From Verrucomicrobiia bacterium (GTDB taxonomy: Bacteria > Omnitrophota > Omnitrophia > Omnitrophales > Aquincolibacteriaceae), in contig DATJFP010000075.1 in the NCBI GenBank assembly GCA_035495615.1, positions 1-37,554 of the forward strand: 37,554 bases of DNA, written 5' to 3'. Below the pieces are notes generated by a model that did no database searches, was not told where the DNA came from, and saw only the letters and a program-made list of their open reading frames with translations. The position numbers and the translations under genes are program-made. This document shows positions 14,726 through 22,673 of this stretch, in pieces. The number at the start of each line of letters is the position of its first letter. Position 1 is the first letter of the stretch.

Positions 14726-14742
14726 TTGGTACGAATCTTGTC
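14726..14742 (+). promoter_or_regulatory. Promoter of the hemerythrin gene, sigma factor ambiguous
   Basis: TTGGTACGAATCTTGTC fits the -24 half of a sigma-54 promoter well but has GT in place of the near-invariant GC at -12. The same region also reads as a weak sigma-70 pair, TTGGTA then 17 bases then TTTATT. Upstream, TCCGACA occurs twice (14673-14679 and 14682-14688), a possible activator site, and GAAGCGCTTC at 14619-14628 is a perfect palindrome. Nothing else is seen in 14534-14798. Confidence 0.3.
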
Positions 14743-14798
14743 TCAAACTTTATTAAGACCCGAGAATTCATTTTGGAAACATTCGAAAGGAGCGTCTC

Positions 14799-15290
14799 AT
14801 GAAAACCATCACGGAATCAGGCTCAGAAGACCGCAACAAGCGCGGAAAGCCCGGAGACAGCCCGACCGGGCTGCTGCATGAGGACCATCAAAAAGTGCAG
14901 GCGCTTTTCCATCAATACGAAAAGGCCGCGTCGGGTCAAAAGACCGAGATCTTCGAGAACGTGGCCAAGGAACTGAAAATCCATACGGCCGTGGAAAAAG
15001 AAATTTTCTATCCGGTGGTCTGGGAGAACACGAACGCGGACGAGCTGGTGAAAAAAGCCGCCGAAGAACACCGCGTGCTGGATTCGCTGCTGGAAGAGCT
15101 GGAAGACATGAAAGTGGACGACGCCGACTTCAGCGCCAAATTCAACATGCTTCAGGCCAGCATGGCCCACCACATCGAAGCGGAAGAGGCCGAGTTGTTC
15201 CCGAAATTCGAACAGTCGCCGATCGACCAGGCGGCTGTCGCCAAAAGCATGCGCGAAAGAAGGAAGGCGCTGCGGGAAAAAGCCGCCTAG
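14799..15290 (+). CDS. Hemerythrin HHE domain protein
   Basis: 163 residues, ATG behind GAAAGGAGCGTCTC. A four-helix HHE domain fills residues 22-140. Candidate di-iron ligands are His27, His62 with Glu66 (HTAVE), His91 (EEHRVLD) and His125 with Glu129 (HHIEAEE). Such proteins bind oxygen or respond to nitric oxide and oxidative stress in the cytoplasm. The tail is basic (MRERRKALREKAA). Its stop codon overlaps the stop of the convergent DUF2237 gene (CTAG). Nearby sodC supports a stress role. Confidence 0.88.
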   Translation: MKTITESGSEDRNKRGKPGDSPTGLLHEDHQKVQALFHQYEKAASGQKTEIFENVAKELKIHTAVEKEIFYPVVWENTNADELVKKAAEEHRVLDSLLEELEDMKVDDADFSAKFNMLQASMAHHIEAEEAELFPKFEQSPIDQAAVAKSMRERRKALREKAA

Positions 15291-15649
15291 ACTTTGAGGG
15301 CGTGCTTCTTGAGGGCGGAAAAGTCCACGTGTTCGAGCGCGAGGATATGCGTGGCCTCGAGATCCACGGGAGGCGCGGCGCCGGCTTCATAGGCTTCCTG
15401 CCAGCGGGACGCGCACAGACACCAGCGGTCGCCGGGCTTCAGGCCGGGAAACTCCATTTCGGGGCTCGGTGTCGTGAGATCATTGCCCCGCGAACGTGAG
15501 AACTCAAGGAACTCCCGCGTCATTTCCGCGCACACGACGTGCACGCCCAGGTCCCCGGGCCCGGTGTTGCAGCGGCCGTCCCGGTAAAAACCCGTTGCTT
15601 CGCAGCACGGCTTCAATTCCCCGCCTAAAACGTTTTTCGCCTGAGCCAT
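15287..15649 (-). CDS. DUF2237 family protein
   Basis: 120 residues, the full length of the family. Typical blocks are NVLGGELKPCC, GFYRDGRCNTGPGDLGVHVVC, RGNDLTTP and PGLKPGDRWCLCASRWQEA, then APPVDLEATH. Several cysteines (in PCC, RCNTG, VVC, WCLC) are conserved in the family and could bind a metal, but the function is unknown. It is a soluble cytosolic protein by eye. It stands alone between convergent hemerythrin and an upstream membrane-protein gene. Confidence 0.9.
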   Translation of the reverse strand: MAQAKNVLGGELKPCCEATGFYRDGRCNTGPGDLGVHVVCAEMTREFLEFSRSRGNDLTTPSPEMEFPGLKPGDRWCLCASRWQEAYEAGAAPPVDLEATHILALEHVDFSALKKHALKV

Positions 15650-15680
15650 AGAGCGAATATAGTGAAAAGCCCGTTCCCGA

Positions 15681-16829
15681 TCAAGCCTGATTTTCCCGGC
15701 CGAGCAGCATGAAGGGCAGACTCATGAGGAAAATCGCGGTATCGAAGACAAACAGAGTGAATGCGGTTTCCCATGCGCCCCACCCCGAATAAACGATGGA
15801 TTTGGCAATGGCGAAAAAAGCCAGGTAAAAAGCCGCGGCCAGCGCGCAGGCCAGGATCAGCGGATTCAGCCCGGGTCCGGAAAAAACTTCCGCCTTGATG
15901 ACGAGCAGCAGGACCAGCCACAGGAAAAGAAAAAGCGAGCCTCCGAGGATGAGGATGCCGGCGAGCGTCATGTCCGGCGCGGGCGGTGACTGAAACCATT
16001 TCGTGGACACGTTCCAGGTATTGACGGCGCAGACGCCGGGGCCGAAAAATGCGAAGCCCAGACGCTGGAACCAGGTTGAAGAGATCGGAAACGGAGGCTT
16101 GCCGCCGTCGACCAGAAAAAACGCGCCGAGCATGATGGCCATGCCTCCCGCGCCGCCCCACATCTGGTCTCTCAAGGTCCACCAATCCACCGGGCCCGGG
16201 AGCAGGCCTTTGTCGCCGTAATAAAGGATGACGACTGCGCCCAGGAAGCCGAGTCCGAATCCCAGCAGGCCGCAAAGTCCGAGGACCGTGACGGACGCGG
16301 CCTTCACGATCAAAAAATTGTAGGCCTGGAGCACGAGGATGAGCAGCGTAAACGTGATGAAGATGGCCGCATTGGATTCGCCCAGCTTGAAGATCGCGAT
16401 CAAGGCGGCGACGCCGAGCCCGATAATCAAGAGATAGTCGCGCGCCTGCAAAGGCTTTTCGGAAAGGGCATAGCCGAGGTAAGTCGCCCCGATGCATCCC
16501 CAGCTTGCGCCGGTGAACAGAATCGAAAGAAGCTGCGGAATGCACGACGCGAGGCTGGGCTGCTGCAGGATGTAATCGATCGTCGCGCCGTAAGGAATGT
16601 TTTCGCCTCCGAGCACGAAACCCAGGATGCCGAAGAAAGCGGCCTGAGCGAAAGAACGGCGGCTGGATTTCCAGGGCACTGCGCACGTGACGGCCGCTCC
16701 CGCGAGAGCGCCCGCAGCCGCGGCGCCCCATTCATGGCCGAATTGGCCTCGGACAGGCCAGGCAAAACTCATCATGACGGTCCCGAGCAGGACGGCAAGG
16801 ATGCGGTAAAAGAGCGTATTGACGTTCAC
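15681..16829 (-). CDS. Polytopic membrane protein of unknown function
   Basis: 382 residues, GTG start behind a strong AAAAGGAGGTCCC. About ten or eleven membrane helices. Short motifs such as SFAWPVRGQFGHEWGAA near the N-terminus and DWWTLRDQMWGGAGGMAIMLGAF in the middle suggest conserved polar residues in the membrane (Arg, His, Glu, Trp), as in a transporter or enzyme. I do not recognise the family. It is divergent from the 2OG-oxygenase gene at 16902, and the 72 bases between hold both ribosome sites and an AT-rich stretch (AATTATTA) but no clear promoter. Confidence 0.7.
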   Translation of the reverse strand: MNVNTLFYRILAVLLGTVMMSFAWPVRGQFGHEWGAAAAGALAGAAVTCAVPWKSSRRSFAQAAFFGILGFVLGGENIPYGATIDYILQQPSLASCIPQLLSILFTGASWGCIGATYLGYALSEKPLQARDYLLIIGLGVAALIAIFKLGESNAAIFITFTLLILVLQAYNFLIVKAASVTVLGLCGLLGFGLGFLGAVVILYYGDKGLLPGPVDWWTLRDQMWGGAGGMAIMLGAFFLVDGGKPPFPISSTWFQRLGFAFFGPGVCAVNTWNVSTKWFQSPPAPDMTLAGILILGGSLFLFLWLVLLLVIKAEVFSGPGLNPLILACALAAAFYLAFFAIAKSIVYSGWGAWETAFTLFVFDTAIFLMSLPFMLLGRENQA

Positions 16830-16901
16830 GGGACCTCCTTTTTTAGTGTATCATTCTGAATTATTACGGCAGGACGCCGCCAAATCTTCGGAGAAAGAAC
16901 G

Positions 16902-17534
16902 ATGAAAAGCTACGTGATGCCCCGCGACAACGCCCTGATCCAGAAGGCCTATGACGACAAGGGCTACGTTTCCGTGGACGATTTTCTGCCTGAGGACGCG
17001 GCCCAGGAACTCGTGAAGCGCTGGGACAACACGACCTGGGAAGAAATCAATCAGGTGCGCCCGGATCATTACAAGCACGTGTTCGCCACGCAAAGCCCTT
17101 TTCTCCCCCGCCCGGAAGAAGCGTACATGGCGCGCTTCGACAGGTCGAAACCCATCGAGGAAGCCGCGGACTTCAAGGCTTTCTTCCAGAAGCATTTCAT
17201 TCCCATGATGGACAAAGTGACGGGAAAAAAGATGCAGCATTTCGACGCGCGCTGCTACCGCCTGAGGCCGGGGCAGTTTTACCGCGCGCACATCGACGAC
17301 TATGCGGGCGAGGTCGGGATGATTTATTATTTCAATACGCGCTGGTGCTGGGATTGGGGCGGGCTTTTGATGGTGACGCTGGACAATGACCCGGACTTCT
17401 GCGACGTGATCTATCCGAAATTCAACCGGCTGGTGCTTCTCAACCACCGGACGTTCCGTTTTCCGCACTTCATCAATCCGGTCACGGATTACGCGAAAAC
17501 GCCGCGTTACACCATCGTGGCATTCTGCAAATAA
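16902..17534 (+). CDS. 2-oxoglutarate/Fe(II)-dependent oxygenase, prolyl-hydroxylase-like
   Basis: 210 residues. The iron triad is visible: His130 and Asp132 in RAHIDD, His189 in RFPHFINPV, and Arg202 in PRYTIVAF for 2-oxoglutarate. The double-stranded beta-helix blocks RCYRLRPGQFYRAH, GMIYYFNTRWCWDWGG and FNRLVLLNHRTFRFPH match the P4Hc/2OG-FeII_Oxy group, which hydroxylates proteins or small molecules. No signal peptide, so cytosolic. Bacterial homologues can act on elongation factor Tu or ribosomal proteins, but no substrate can be assigned here. It ends one base from the convergent glycosyltransferase gene. Confidence 0.88.
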   Translation: MKSYVMPRDNALIQKAYDDKGYVSVDDFLPEDAAQELVKRWDNTTWEEINQVRPDHYKHVFATQSPFLPRPEEAYMARFDRSKPIEEAADFKAFFQKHFIPMMDKVTGKKMQHFDARCYRLRPGQFYRAHIDDYAGEVGMIYYFNTRWCWDWGGLLMVTLDNDPDFCDVIYPKFNRLVLLNHRTFRFPHFINPVTDYAKTPRYTIVAFCK

Positions 17535-17535
17535 G

Positions 17536-19197
17536 CTAGTCCACGGTCCGGATCAGCATCTTGCCGTAGGCATGACTCAGGACTTCGTACTTCTTCAGGC
17601 CGCTTCCTTTTAGAACCTCGAACTGATCTTCTTTCATCAGGCAGAACATCCGCTTGCCGCCTTCGTTGAAAATCCGGGACATGGCATCCGCCGACATGAA
17701 CCATTTCTTGCTGTCGGCCTCATTCTCCGGCTCCTCGCTTTCCTGGGTCAGCGTGCCGCGGTTATCGCCGATCACGGCCACGCGGCGGCGCAAATGGAAC
17801 GGAAAATCGGAAAAGGTATCCGGAGAAGCGAAAACCGCCGCGACACCGTCGGTTCCCAGGAGCGGCTCGATCAGGCGCGCTTCTTCATACGTGCTCTCGA
17901 AAGGATTGAGGGTCTTCATTCCGACGAAGGTGGTCATGAGCACACCGTAAACGATGACGGCCGTGCCCGCGAAAGCCGCTTTGAATCTTCCTTTGAAACC
18001 CAGCCACGCCGCGGGAAACAGCATCAGCACGAAAACGGATCCCGCGAAAAGCAAAGGCTTCAGGGCCCGCGCGGTTTCATCCAAGTCCCCGAGCAGCGCG
18101 TAAAGCGCGAGTCCCGCGGCTCCCGCCGCGGAAACGGCGAGCAGCGACGCCCACGTTCTTTTCGCGGCTTTCACGACCAAAGCTGAGGCGTTCCCGCTGC
18201 TGAGCGAAGAAAAGAAAAGGCCGAGAAGCATGGCCAGCGGCACGCTGAGCGGAAGAATGTAATACGGCAGCTTGGAGCGCGGGATGCTGAAGAACACGAA
18301 AACCCCGAGGATCCAAGCAATCAGGAACTTCACTTTGTCCCGCGGGAATTCGCCGGACTTCAGGCCGGAAACCACGCCGGCCGGAATGAAGAGCGACCAC
18401 GGGAACGCCACGCCGAAAAGGATGGGCACGAAAAACCAGAAAGGCCGGACCCTTCCGAAAGTCTTCGTCGCGAAACGGGCAAACTGGTGTTTCAGGAAAA
18501 AGACCTCGAAAAATTCCGGTTCCCGCCGCCAGACCGCGAGAAAACACGGCAGGGCCGTAGCCGTCACGATCAGGATTCCCCACGGAATGTGCATCTTGAG
18601 AATTTCTCCGAGGCGCCGCGTCCATACGAGGAATGCCAGAAAAATGAGGCCCGGCAGCACGATGCCGATCAGCCCCTTGGTCAAGACGGCCAGCCCCATG
18701 AAAAAATACGCAGGCAGGTACAAATGGCGTTTTTGTTCAAAGCATGCCGCCATCAGAAAGAAAATCGCACAGCTCAGCCAGAGAGTCAGGACCATGTCGA
18801 TGACCGCAAACCGGCCCACCAGGACATAGCCGACCGACGTCGCGAGAATCACGGCGCTATGTCCAGCGGCGCTTCCCGAAAAAAAACGGCGCGCGAAAAA
18901 ATAAGTCAGCAAAAGCCCCAGAAGAGCGGCGGCGATGGCCGGCAGCCGGGCGCTCACGCTGCTGACCCCGAAGAGAACGTAAGCCGCCGCGTTGGGAAGA
19001 AAGGCAAAGGGCGGTTTTTCCAAGTAATCGACGTAGTTGAAAGAAGGGACGACGAGCTCGCGGCGTTCGAACATCTCGCGGGCAATTTCGCCGTGGCGGC
19101 CTTCATCCTGCGACCAGAGGGGAATCTCGTTGGACTTATAAAAAAAGAGAAGAAGCGCGGCGGCAGCAAGGCCGAGCACGACGAGCGTTTTCTTCAC
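17536..19197 (-). CDS. ArnT-like GT-C glycosyltransferase (PMT family)
   Basis: 553 residues from a GTG at 19195-19197 that overlaps the PAP2 stop (GTGA) and has GGGGAGAG at the right distance; a GTG at 19203 is the alternative. The first periplasmic loop has SQDEGRHGEIAREMFERREL, where Asp-Glu is the metal/donor-binding acidic pair of ArnT-type enzymes, then YLEKPPFAFLPNAAAY. About 12 helices and a periplasmic C-terminal domain follow. These enzymes move a sugar from a polyprenyl-phosphate donor onto lipid A or another envelope acceptor. Coupling to a PAP2 phosphatase gene fits lipid-linked chemistry. The acceptor is not known. Confidence 0.88.
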   Translation of the reverse strand: MKKTLVVLGLAAAALLLFFYKSNEIPLWSQDEGRHGEIAREMFERRELVVPSFNYVDYLEKPPFAFLPNAAAYVLFGVSSVSARLPAIAAALLGLLLTYFFARRFFSGSAAGHSAVILATSVGYVLVGRFAVIDMVLTLWLSCAIFFLMAACFEQKRHLYLPAYFFMGLAVLTKGLIGIVLPGLIFLAFLVWTRRLGEILKMHIPWGILIVTATALPCFLAVWRREPEFFEVFFLKHQFARFATKTFGRVRPFWFFVPILFGVAFPWSLFIPAGVVSGLKSGEFPRDKVKFLIAWILGVFVFFSIPRSKLPYYILPLSVPLAMLLGLFFSSLSSGNASALVVKAAKRTWASLLAVSAAGAAGLALYALLGDLDETARALKPLLFAGSVFVLMLFPAAWLGFKGRFKAAFAGTAVIVYGVLMTTFVGMKTLNPFESTYEEARLIEPLLGTDGVAAVFASPDTFSDFPFHLRRRVAVIGDNRGTLTQESEEPENEADSKKWFMSADAMSRIFNEGGKRMFCLMKEDQFEVLKGSGLKKYEVLSHAYGKMLIRTVD

Positions 19198-19925
19198 CGG
19201 CACTCTCCCCGGGTTTTCAGGCTGCGCCATACGGCCATGGCCATGACGGCGCCGAGCCCCAGGGCGAAAAGCGTGTCCGAAGGCCAATGCTTGTTCAGGC
19301 TGACGCGGGAAAACGCCGTGGCCAAAGGCAAAAGTACCAGCGCCCATCTCAAAGGGTTCGGCGCGGCAGTGCAGAAAAGGTAGAAGCTCATGCCGGAAAC
19401 AACGGCCACGTCGCCGGAGGGAAAACTCTGGAAGGCGCGGTCGTCCTGGAAGAGGCCCGCTCCGTTAAAAAAAGAAAAGGGCCCGAGATCCGCATAAGGG
19501 CGCGCGCGCAGCAGGATGAATTTGAGCGCGTACGCCAGGGTCGAAGCAAGGGCCGCGGAAAAAATCATCCCCCGCCCCGCGTCCTGCAGGCTGCCGCGTT
19601 TGCCTAGAACACCGGCCAGGTAACAAAGGCCCGCCGCGAGCCAGGGATGCATGTGCCTGCCGAGCGTACCGCCGAAGGAAAATAACGCGGGAGCAACAGG
19701 GAGGGTCGTAGAGCGGACCGCATTCAGCACGACAGTGTCGGCCAGAGAAAAAAGTGCGGCAAACAGGGACAAAAAGGCCAAGGCCGCGAGCATGGGTCGT
19801 TTATCGGCAAGGAGGAAAGCACGGAAAGCCCGCGGCAGTTCTCCCGTGCTCCATTCGCGGGCAAGGATCAGGACCACGCAAAAAAGGGCAATCAGCTTAG
19901 GCAGCATTCCGGCAATCGATGTCAT
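19194..19925 (-). CDS. PAP2-superfamily phosphatase with a PSGD variant motif
   Basis: 243 residues, about six helices. The three phosphatase motifs are in order: KFILLRARP (KX6RP), FPSGDVA and SRVSLNKHWPSD (SRX5HX3D). The middle motif is normally PSGH; here Asp replaces the His that acts as general acid. The other catalytic residues are intact. The family removes phosphate from lipid phosphates such as undecaprenyl diphosphate, phosphatidylglycerol phosphate or lipid A. It is translationally coupled to the ArnT-like glycosyltransferase. The ATG at 19923-19925 is the only plausible start. Confidence 0.85.
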   Translation of the reverse strand: MTSIAGMLPKLIALFCVVLILAREWSTGELPRAFRAFLLADKRPMLAALAFLSLFAALFSLADTVVLNAVRSTTLPVAPALFSFGGTLGRHMHPWLAAGLCYLAGVLGKRGSLQDAGRGMIFSAALASTLAYALKFILLRARPYADLGPFSFFNGAGLFQDDRAFQSFPSGDVAVVSGMSFYLFCTAAPNPLRWALVLLPLATAFSRVSLNKHWPSDTLFALGLGAVMAMAVWRSLKTRGECR

Positions 19926-19998
19926 TTCTTCCCCTTGTTTCGTCCGGAATGCAACCCTATTCCGAAAGCAGGATTATACCGAATTCAGCGCCCCGATT

Positions 19999-20745
19999 CT
20001 ACAAACGCTTGCGCCGATTCTCCAGTTTCGTCTCCTGGGCAACGGCGAGGATTAAGACGAAACAAAAAAACAAGGAAGATCCCACGGTCCCTAAATTCAA
20101 ACCTCCTTTGGCCGCAGGCTTGGTCAGGACATCGCCGAAAGTGGCTCCGAAAGGCCGGGTCAGGACAAAGGCGATCCAAAAAAGAAAAGTCCCGGAAATC
20201 CTCGTGGAAAAATGCAGCAGCACGATGAGGAGGAGCAGCCCCGACAGGACGGCGGCGCTTTTGACGAATCCCAGCCCCAGATTGTCCGCAAGGAAATCCC
20301 CGGCGGCGGTGCCCAGCGTGTTGGCGATGAGGAAGGCCGCCCAATAAAAAATTTCGGAGGAGGGCGACGCGATGAAGTCGACATCGATGGACTTATCTTT
20401 TCGATACCAAACCGCCAGAACCGCGATAAGCGCCGCGACCAGGACCAGCGATCCCCAGGCATACCCCAATCCCAGCGTGCGGTCGATGAAATCCGAAACC
20501 GCCGTTCCCGCGATCGCGCTTGCCGTAAACGTCAGCCAGTAGGCGAAAGGGTTGTAGCCCGGGATGAAAAGCTTGACGGCGAGAAAGACGAGAAAAAGGC
20601 TCATGAAAATCAGGATGGTTGCGCCGTAGCCGAGATTAAAAGTCATCGAAAACATGTCCGCACCCGTTTCCCCCAAAGTCGTGGATGCGATTTTGATGAC
20701 CCAATACAGTAAAATGATGTGAGGCACTCTGTTTTTCGATTCCAT
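19999..20745 (-). CDS. COG4705-like membrane protein with internal repeats
   Basis: 248 residues with about eight helices. A motif recurs four times: STTLGETGADMFSMTFNLGYG, AGTAVSDFIDRTLGLGY, LGTAAGDFLADNLGLGF and FGATFGDVLTKPAAKGGLNLG, so the protein is built from quasi-repeats each placing a conserved Gly/Thr and Asp in the membrane. This is the pattern of the uncharacterised COG4705 'membrane-anchored' proteins, for which a transport role has been suggested but not shown. It is divergent from the acyltransferase gene. Confidence 0.8.
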   Translation of the reverse strand: MESKNRVPHIILLYWVIKIASTTLGETGADMFSMTFNLGYGATILIFMSLFLVFLAVKLFIPGYNPFAYWLTFTASAIAGTAVSDFIDRTLGLGYAWGSLVLVAALIAVLAVWYRKDKSIDVDFIASPSSEIFYWAAFLIANTLGTAAGDFLADNLGLGFVKSAAVLSGLLLLIVLLHFSTRISGTFLFWIAFVLTRPFGATFGDVLTKPAAKGGLNLGTVGSSLFFCFVLILAVAQETKLENRRKRL

Positions 20746-20767
20746 GTCCGTCCCCTTTAGGGCACCT

Positions 20768-20773
20768 ATTATA
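20768..20773 (-). promoter_or_regulatory. TATAAT -10 element for the COG4705-like gene
   Basis: On the minus strand a perfect TATAAT lies at 20773-20768, about 25 bases before the start codon at 20745. No convincing -35 hexamer sits 16-18 bases upstream. The core (ATTATAAT) is palindromic, so it could also serve the plus-strand acyltransferase gene. Confidence 0.4.
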
Positions 20774-20842
20774 ATGGAAAATCCTTCCGGGCGCGAATGC
20801 CGGCACCTTGATTTTTTCCGGCAACCTGCCGTCTTTTAAAGC

Positions 20843-21940
20843 GTGACTCAGAATGCCGTCAAAATCCGTTCGTGGTCTTCGATCGAAGTGCTTCGCACGC
20901 TCGCCTGCTTCGGCGTGGTCTGCCTTCATACGCGCCCGTTTCTGGATGGGCCGTTCAGAGATTCGCCTTGGTATGCCGCGGGCGTGGCGCTCCACGCCTG
21001 GGGGCGCTTTGCCGTGCCCGTTTTTTTCATGATCTCCGGATTTTTCTTCGGCAACGCGTGCCGTGAAAACGCCGGGGAAGAAGGCCGGCTTTTACGGCGC
21101 TTCGCGCTGAAAGTCGGGCGGTATTTTCTTTTGTGGTGCGCGGTCTACGCCGTTTTTCCCGACCGCTGGGCGGAAATCACGCTCGAGCGGGGTTTCAAGA
21201 ACGGCCTGATCAAAACCCTTTCCTGGCATCTCGCGGACGCCCCCGGCGAAATCGCCGGCCATTTCTGGGCGTTTCTCATGAGCGGCACGCAGCTGCACCT
21301 CTGGTTCCTGCCCGCGCTTCTGGTCAGCGTCGCGATCATCGTGTTCTTCGTCAAGATGCGGCGGATCGGACTGCTTCTGCCTCTGTCAGCCGCGGGTTTC
21401 GTGCTCGCCGCGTGGTGGGGCCGCTATGAATTTCTCGTGGCCCACGGCCAAACTTTTCTTCCCCAGCCCAATTATCTTCTCAGCAGGCTGGGCTTTCTCT
21501 GCGGGCTTGTGTACGTGGTCTGGGGATGGCGTTACGGATTTAAAAAGGAAGTGCCTCGGCGAGGACTGTCGATCGCCTGCGTTCTGGTGGGAATCGCGGC
21601 CATGGCGATCGAGGAAGCCGCATTCGCCAGCCGGGATTATCAGCTGATCTCCGACAACATCATGCCCGGCGTCGCGCTCTTTTCCATCGGAGTTTTCGGG
21701 CTGGCGCTCCATTTTCCGAAAGCCGGACAAGGCACGCCGCTGGAACGCTGGGGCATTTATACGCTCGGCATTTATCTAGGGCACATCGTCGTGCGGGAAG
21801 CCGTCGCGCTTTCGAAGCCCGCGATTGCCGGCCTTTCCCCCTGGGGCTGGGAAATATTTTTCCCCTTCGGAGTTTTCTTCGTGTCGCTGGGGCTGGCGAT
21901 ACTGCTGCGGAAAATGCCGTTTCTGCGGGCGTGGGTCTGA
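20843..21940 (+). CDS. Acyltransferase 3 family membrane protein (OafA/WecH-like)
   Basis: 365 residues with about ten helices. A GTG start at 20843 gives the family's usual N-terminus: IEVLRTLACFGVVCLHTRPF, with the near-universal His in the first helix, then RFAVPVFFMISGFFFG. LHLWFLPALLVSV and the C-terminal LGIYLGHIVV segment are also typical. These enzymes transfer acetyl or other acyl groups to surface sugars. No C-terminal SGNH domain is fused. The ribosome site before the GTG is poor. Substrate unknown. Confidence 0.85.
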   Translation: MTQNAVKIRSWSSIEVLRTLACFGVVCLHTRPFLDGPFRDSPWYAAGVALHAWGRFAVPVFFMISGFFFGNACRENAGEEGRLLRRFALKVGRYFLLWCAVYAVFPDRWAEITLERGFKNGLIKTLSWHLADAPGEIAGHFWAFLMSGTQLHLWFLPALLVSVAIIVFFVKMRRIGLLLPLSAAGFVLAAWWGRYEFLVAHGQTFLPQPNYLLSRLGFLCGLVYVVWGWRYGFKKEVPRRGLSIACVLVGIAAMAIEEAAFASRDYQLISDNIMPGVALFSIGVFGLALHFPKAGQGTPLERWGIYTLGIYLGHIVVREAVALSKPAIAGLSPWGWEIFFPFGVFFVSLGLAILLRKMPFLRAWV

Positions 21941-21949
21941 GACTTCCCG

Positions 21950-22309
21950 TCAAAACCTGAGAAGTTTGGATTGAAGCATGTGGAAATGGGGCCGCTTGGG
22001 ATCGTAGATCACGTCGACCGTGAACTTCCCTTCCAACTGATCGAATTCCTTGCGGGTCACCCAGCTTTTCCCCGGATAAGTCTTGCCGTCGGAAGCCGTG
22101 TATTTGTAATAAATCTGCGCGTAGCGCTCGGGGAATGTCGGCGTGTAAATCCGCTTTTGCGTGATGGGGGCGCTCACGGGAACGCCGACCTTAGCCAGGT
22201 AAGCCACGAAACGCAGCTCTCGGGAGTGCTGCAAATGAAGGCAAAAAAGCTGGGCCACGATGGCCATCCCGACAACAGCGCCGCCGATTAAATAAGGACG
22301 ATTCTTCAT
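21950..22309 (-). CDS. DUF3592-like membrane-anchored protein
   Basis: 119 residues from the ATG at 22307-22309, chosen for the GGAGGAGGTGCC directly before it. One N-terminal membrane segment (IGGAVVGMAIVAQLFCLHL) is followed by a small beta domain: YYKYTASDGKTYPGKSWV, then GKFTVDVIYDPKRPHFHML. That order, 'Y.Y...dG..y.g......v.G..v.V.YdP..P....l', is the DUF3592 pattern. Function unknown. It is divergent from the pilin gene. Confidence 0.65.
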   Translation of the reverse strand: MKNRPYLIGGAVVGMAIVAQLFCLHLQHSRELRFVAYLAKVGVPVSAPITQKRIYTPTFPERYAQIYYKYTASDGKTYPGKSWVTRKEFDQLEGKFTVDVIYDPKRPHFHMLQSKLLRF

Positions 22310-22336
22310 GGCACCTCCTCCCCCAGGACTGTTGTA

Positions 22337-22350
22337 ATGCCGGCCGGCAT
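22337..22350. promoter_or_regulatory. 14-bp perfect palindrome between divergent genes
   Basis: ATGCCGGCCGGCAT lies between the divergent DUF3592-like gene (start 22309) and the pilin gene (start 22367). Its position, 16 bases before the pilin ATG, would suit an operator for a dimeric regulator. GC-rich palindromes arise by chance in such DNA, so the call is tentative. Confidence 0.35.
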
Positions 22351-22366
22351 AGGGAACACTTAAAGT

Positions 22367-22552
22367 ATGACCTCGGGTTCTAAAATTTACAAAAAAAGTC
22401 CGGCGTTCTCTCCCGCCAAAGGCCAGGGCATGGCCGAATACGCCCTGATCCTCGGCTTCATGGCCCTTGCGCTGGTCCTCGCGCTCCAGACCTTCCGCGG
22501 CGATCTCGCCAACGTTTTTCAAAACTTCCAGAACGTCGTGAACGGCGGATAA
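22367..22552 (+). CDS. Flp-type (class IVb) pilin
   Basis: 61 residues. A short basic leader ends at Gly19, followed by QGMAEYALILGFMALALVLA. Glu and Tyr at positions +5 and +6 after the predicted prepilin cleavage (Gly19|Gln20) match Flp pilins ('G|ATAIEYGLI'). The hydrophobic helix and short polar tail NVFQNFQNVV complete the fold. Flp pilins form thin adhesive Tad pili or pilus-like structures. No tad/cpa genes are in the window, so this copy stands apart from any assembly locus. Confidence 0.82.
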   Translation: MTSGSKIYKKSPAFSPAKGQGMAEYALILGFMALALVLALQTFRGDLANVFQNFQNVVNGG

Positions 22553-22577
22553 TCCCAAGCCGGAGGTATTAGATTAA

Positions 22578-22638
22578 AATTTCCGCCGTCCGTCCAGCCC
22601 TTTTTGACTTTTCAGGGACGGAAGAGGACGGAGAAATT
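22578..22638. terminator. Long imperfect hairpin between convergent genes
   Basis: AATTTCCGCCGTCC (from 22578) pairs with GGACGGAGAAATT (ending 22638) with one bulge and a mismatch, and an inner CCCT/AGGG stem encloses a T-rich loop. It sits between the pilin gene and the convergent PEP-CTERM gene and probably ends transcripts from one or both sides. Confidence 0.35.
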
Positions 22639-22673
22639 CTTCACGAAAAAGAAATTTGAGGGAAAAAAGGATC

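Noticed and set aside
22337-22350. Palindrome considered as an attachment site or IS end
   Set aside because: No integrase, transposase or matching second copy is visible nearby; kept only as a possible operator.
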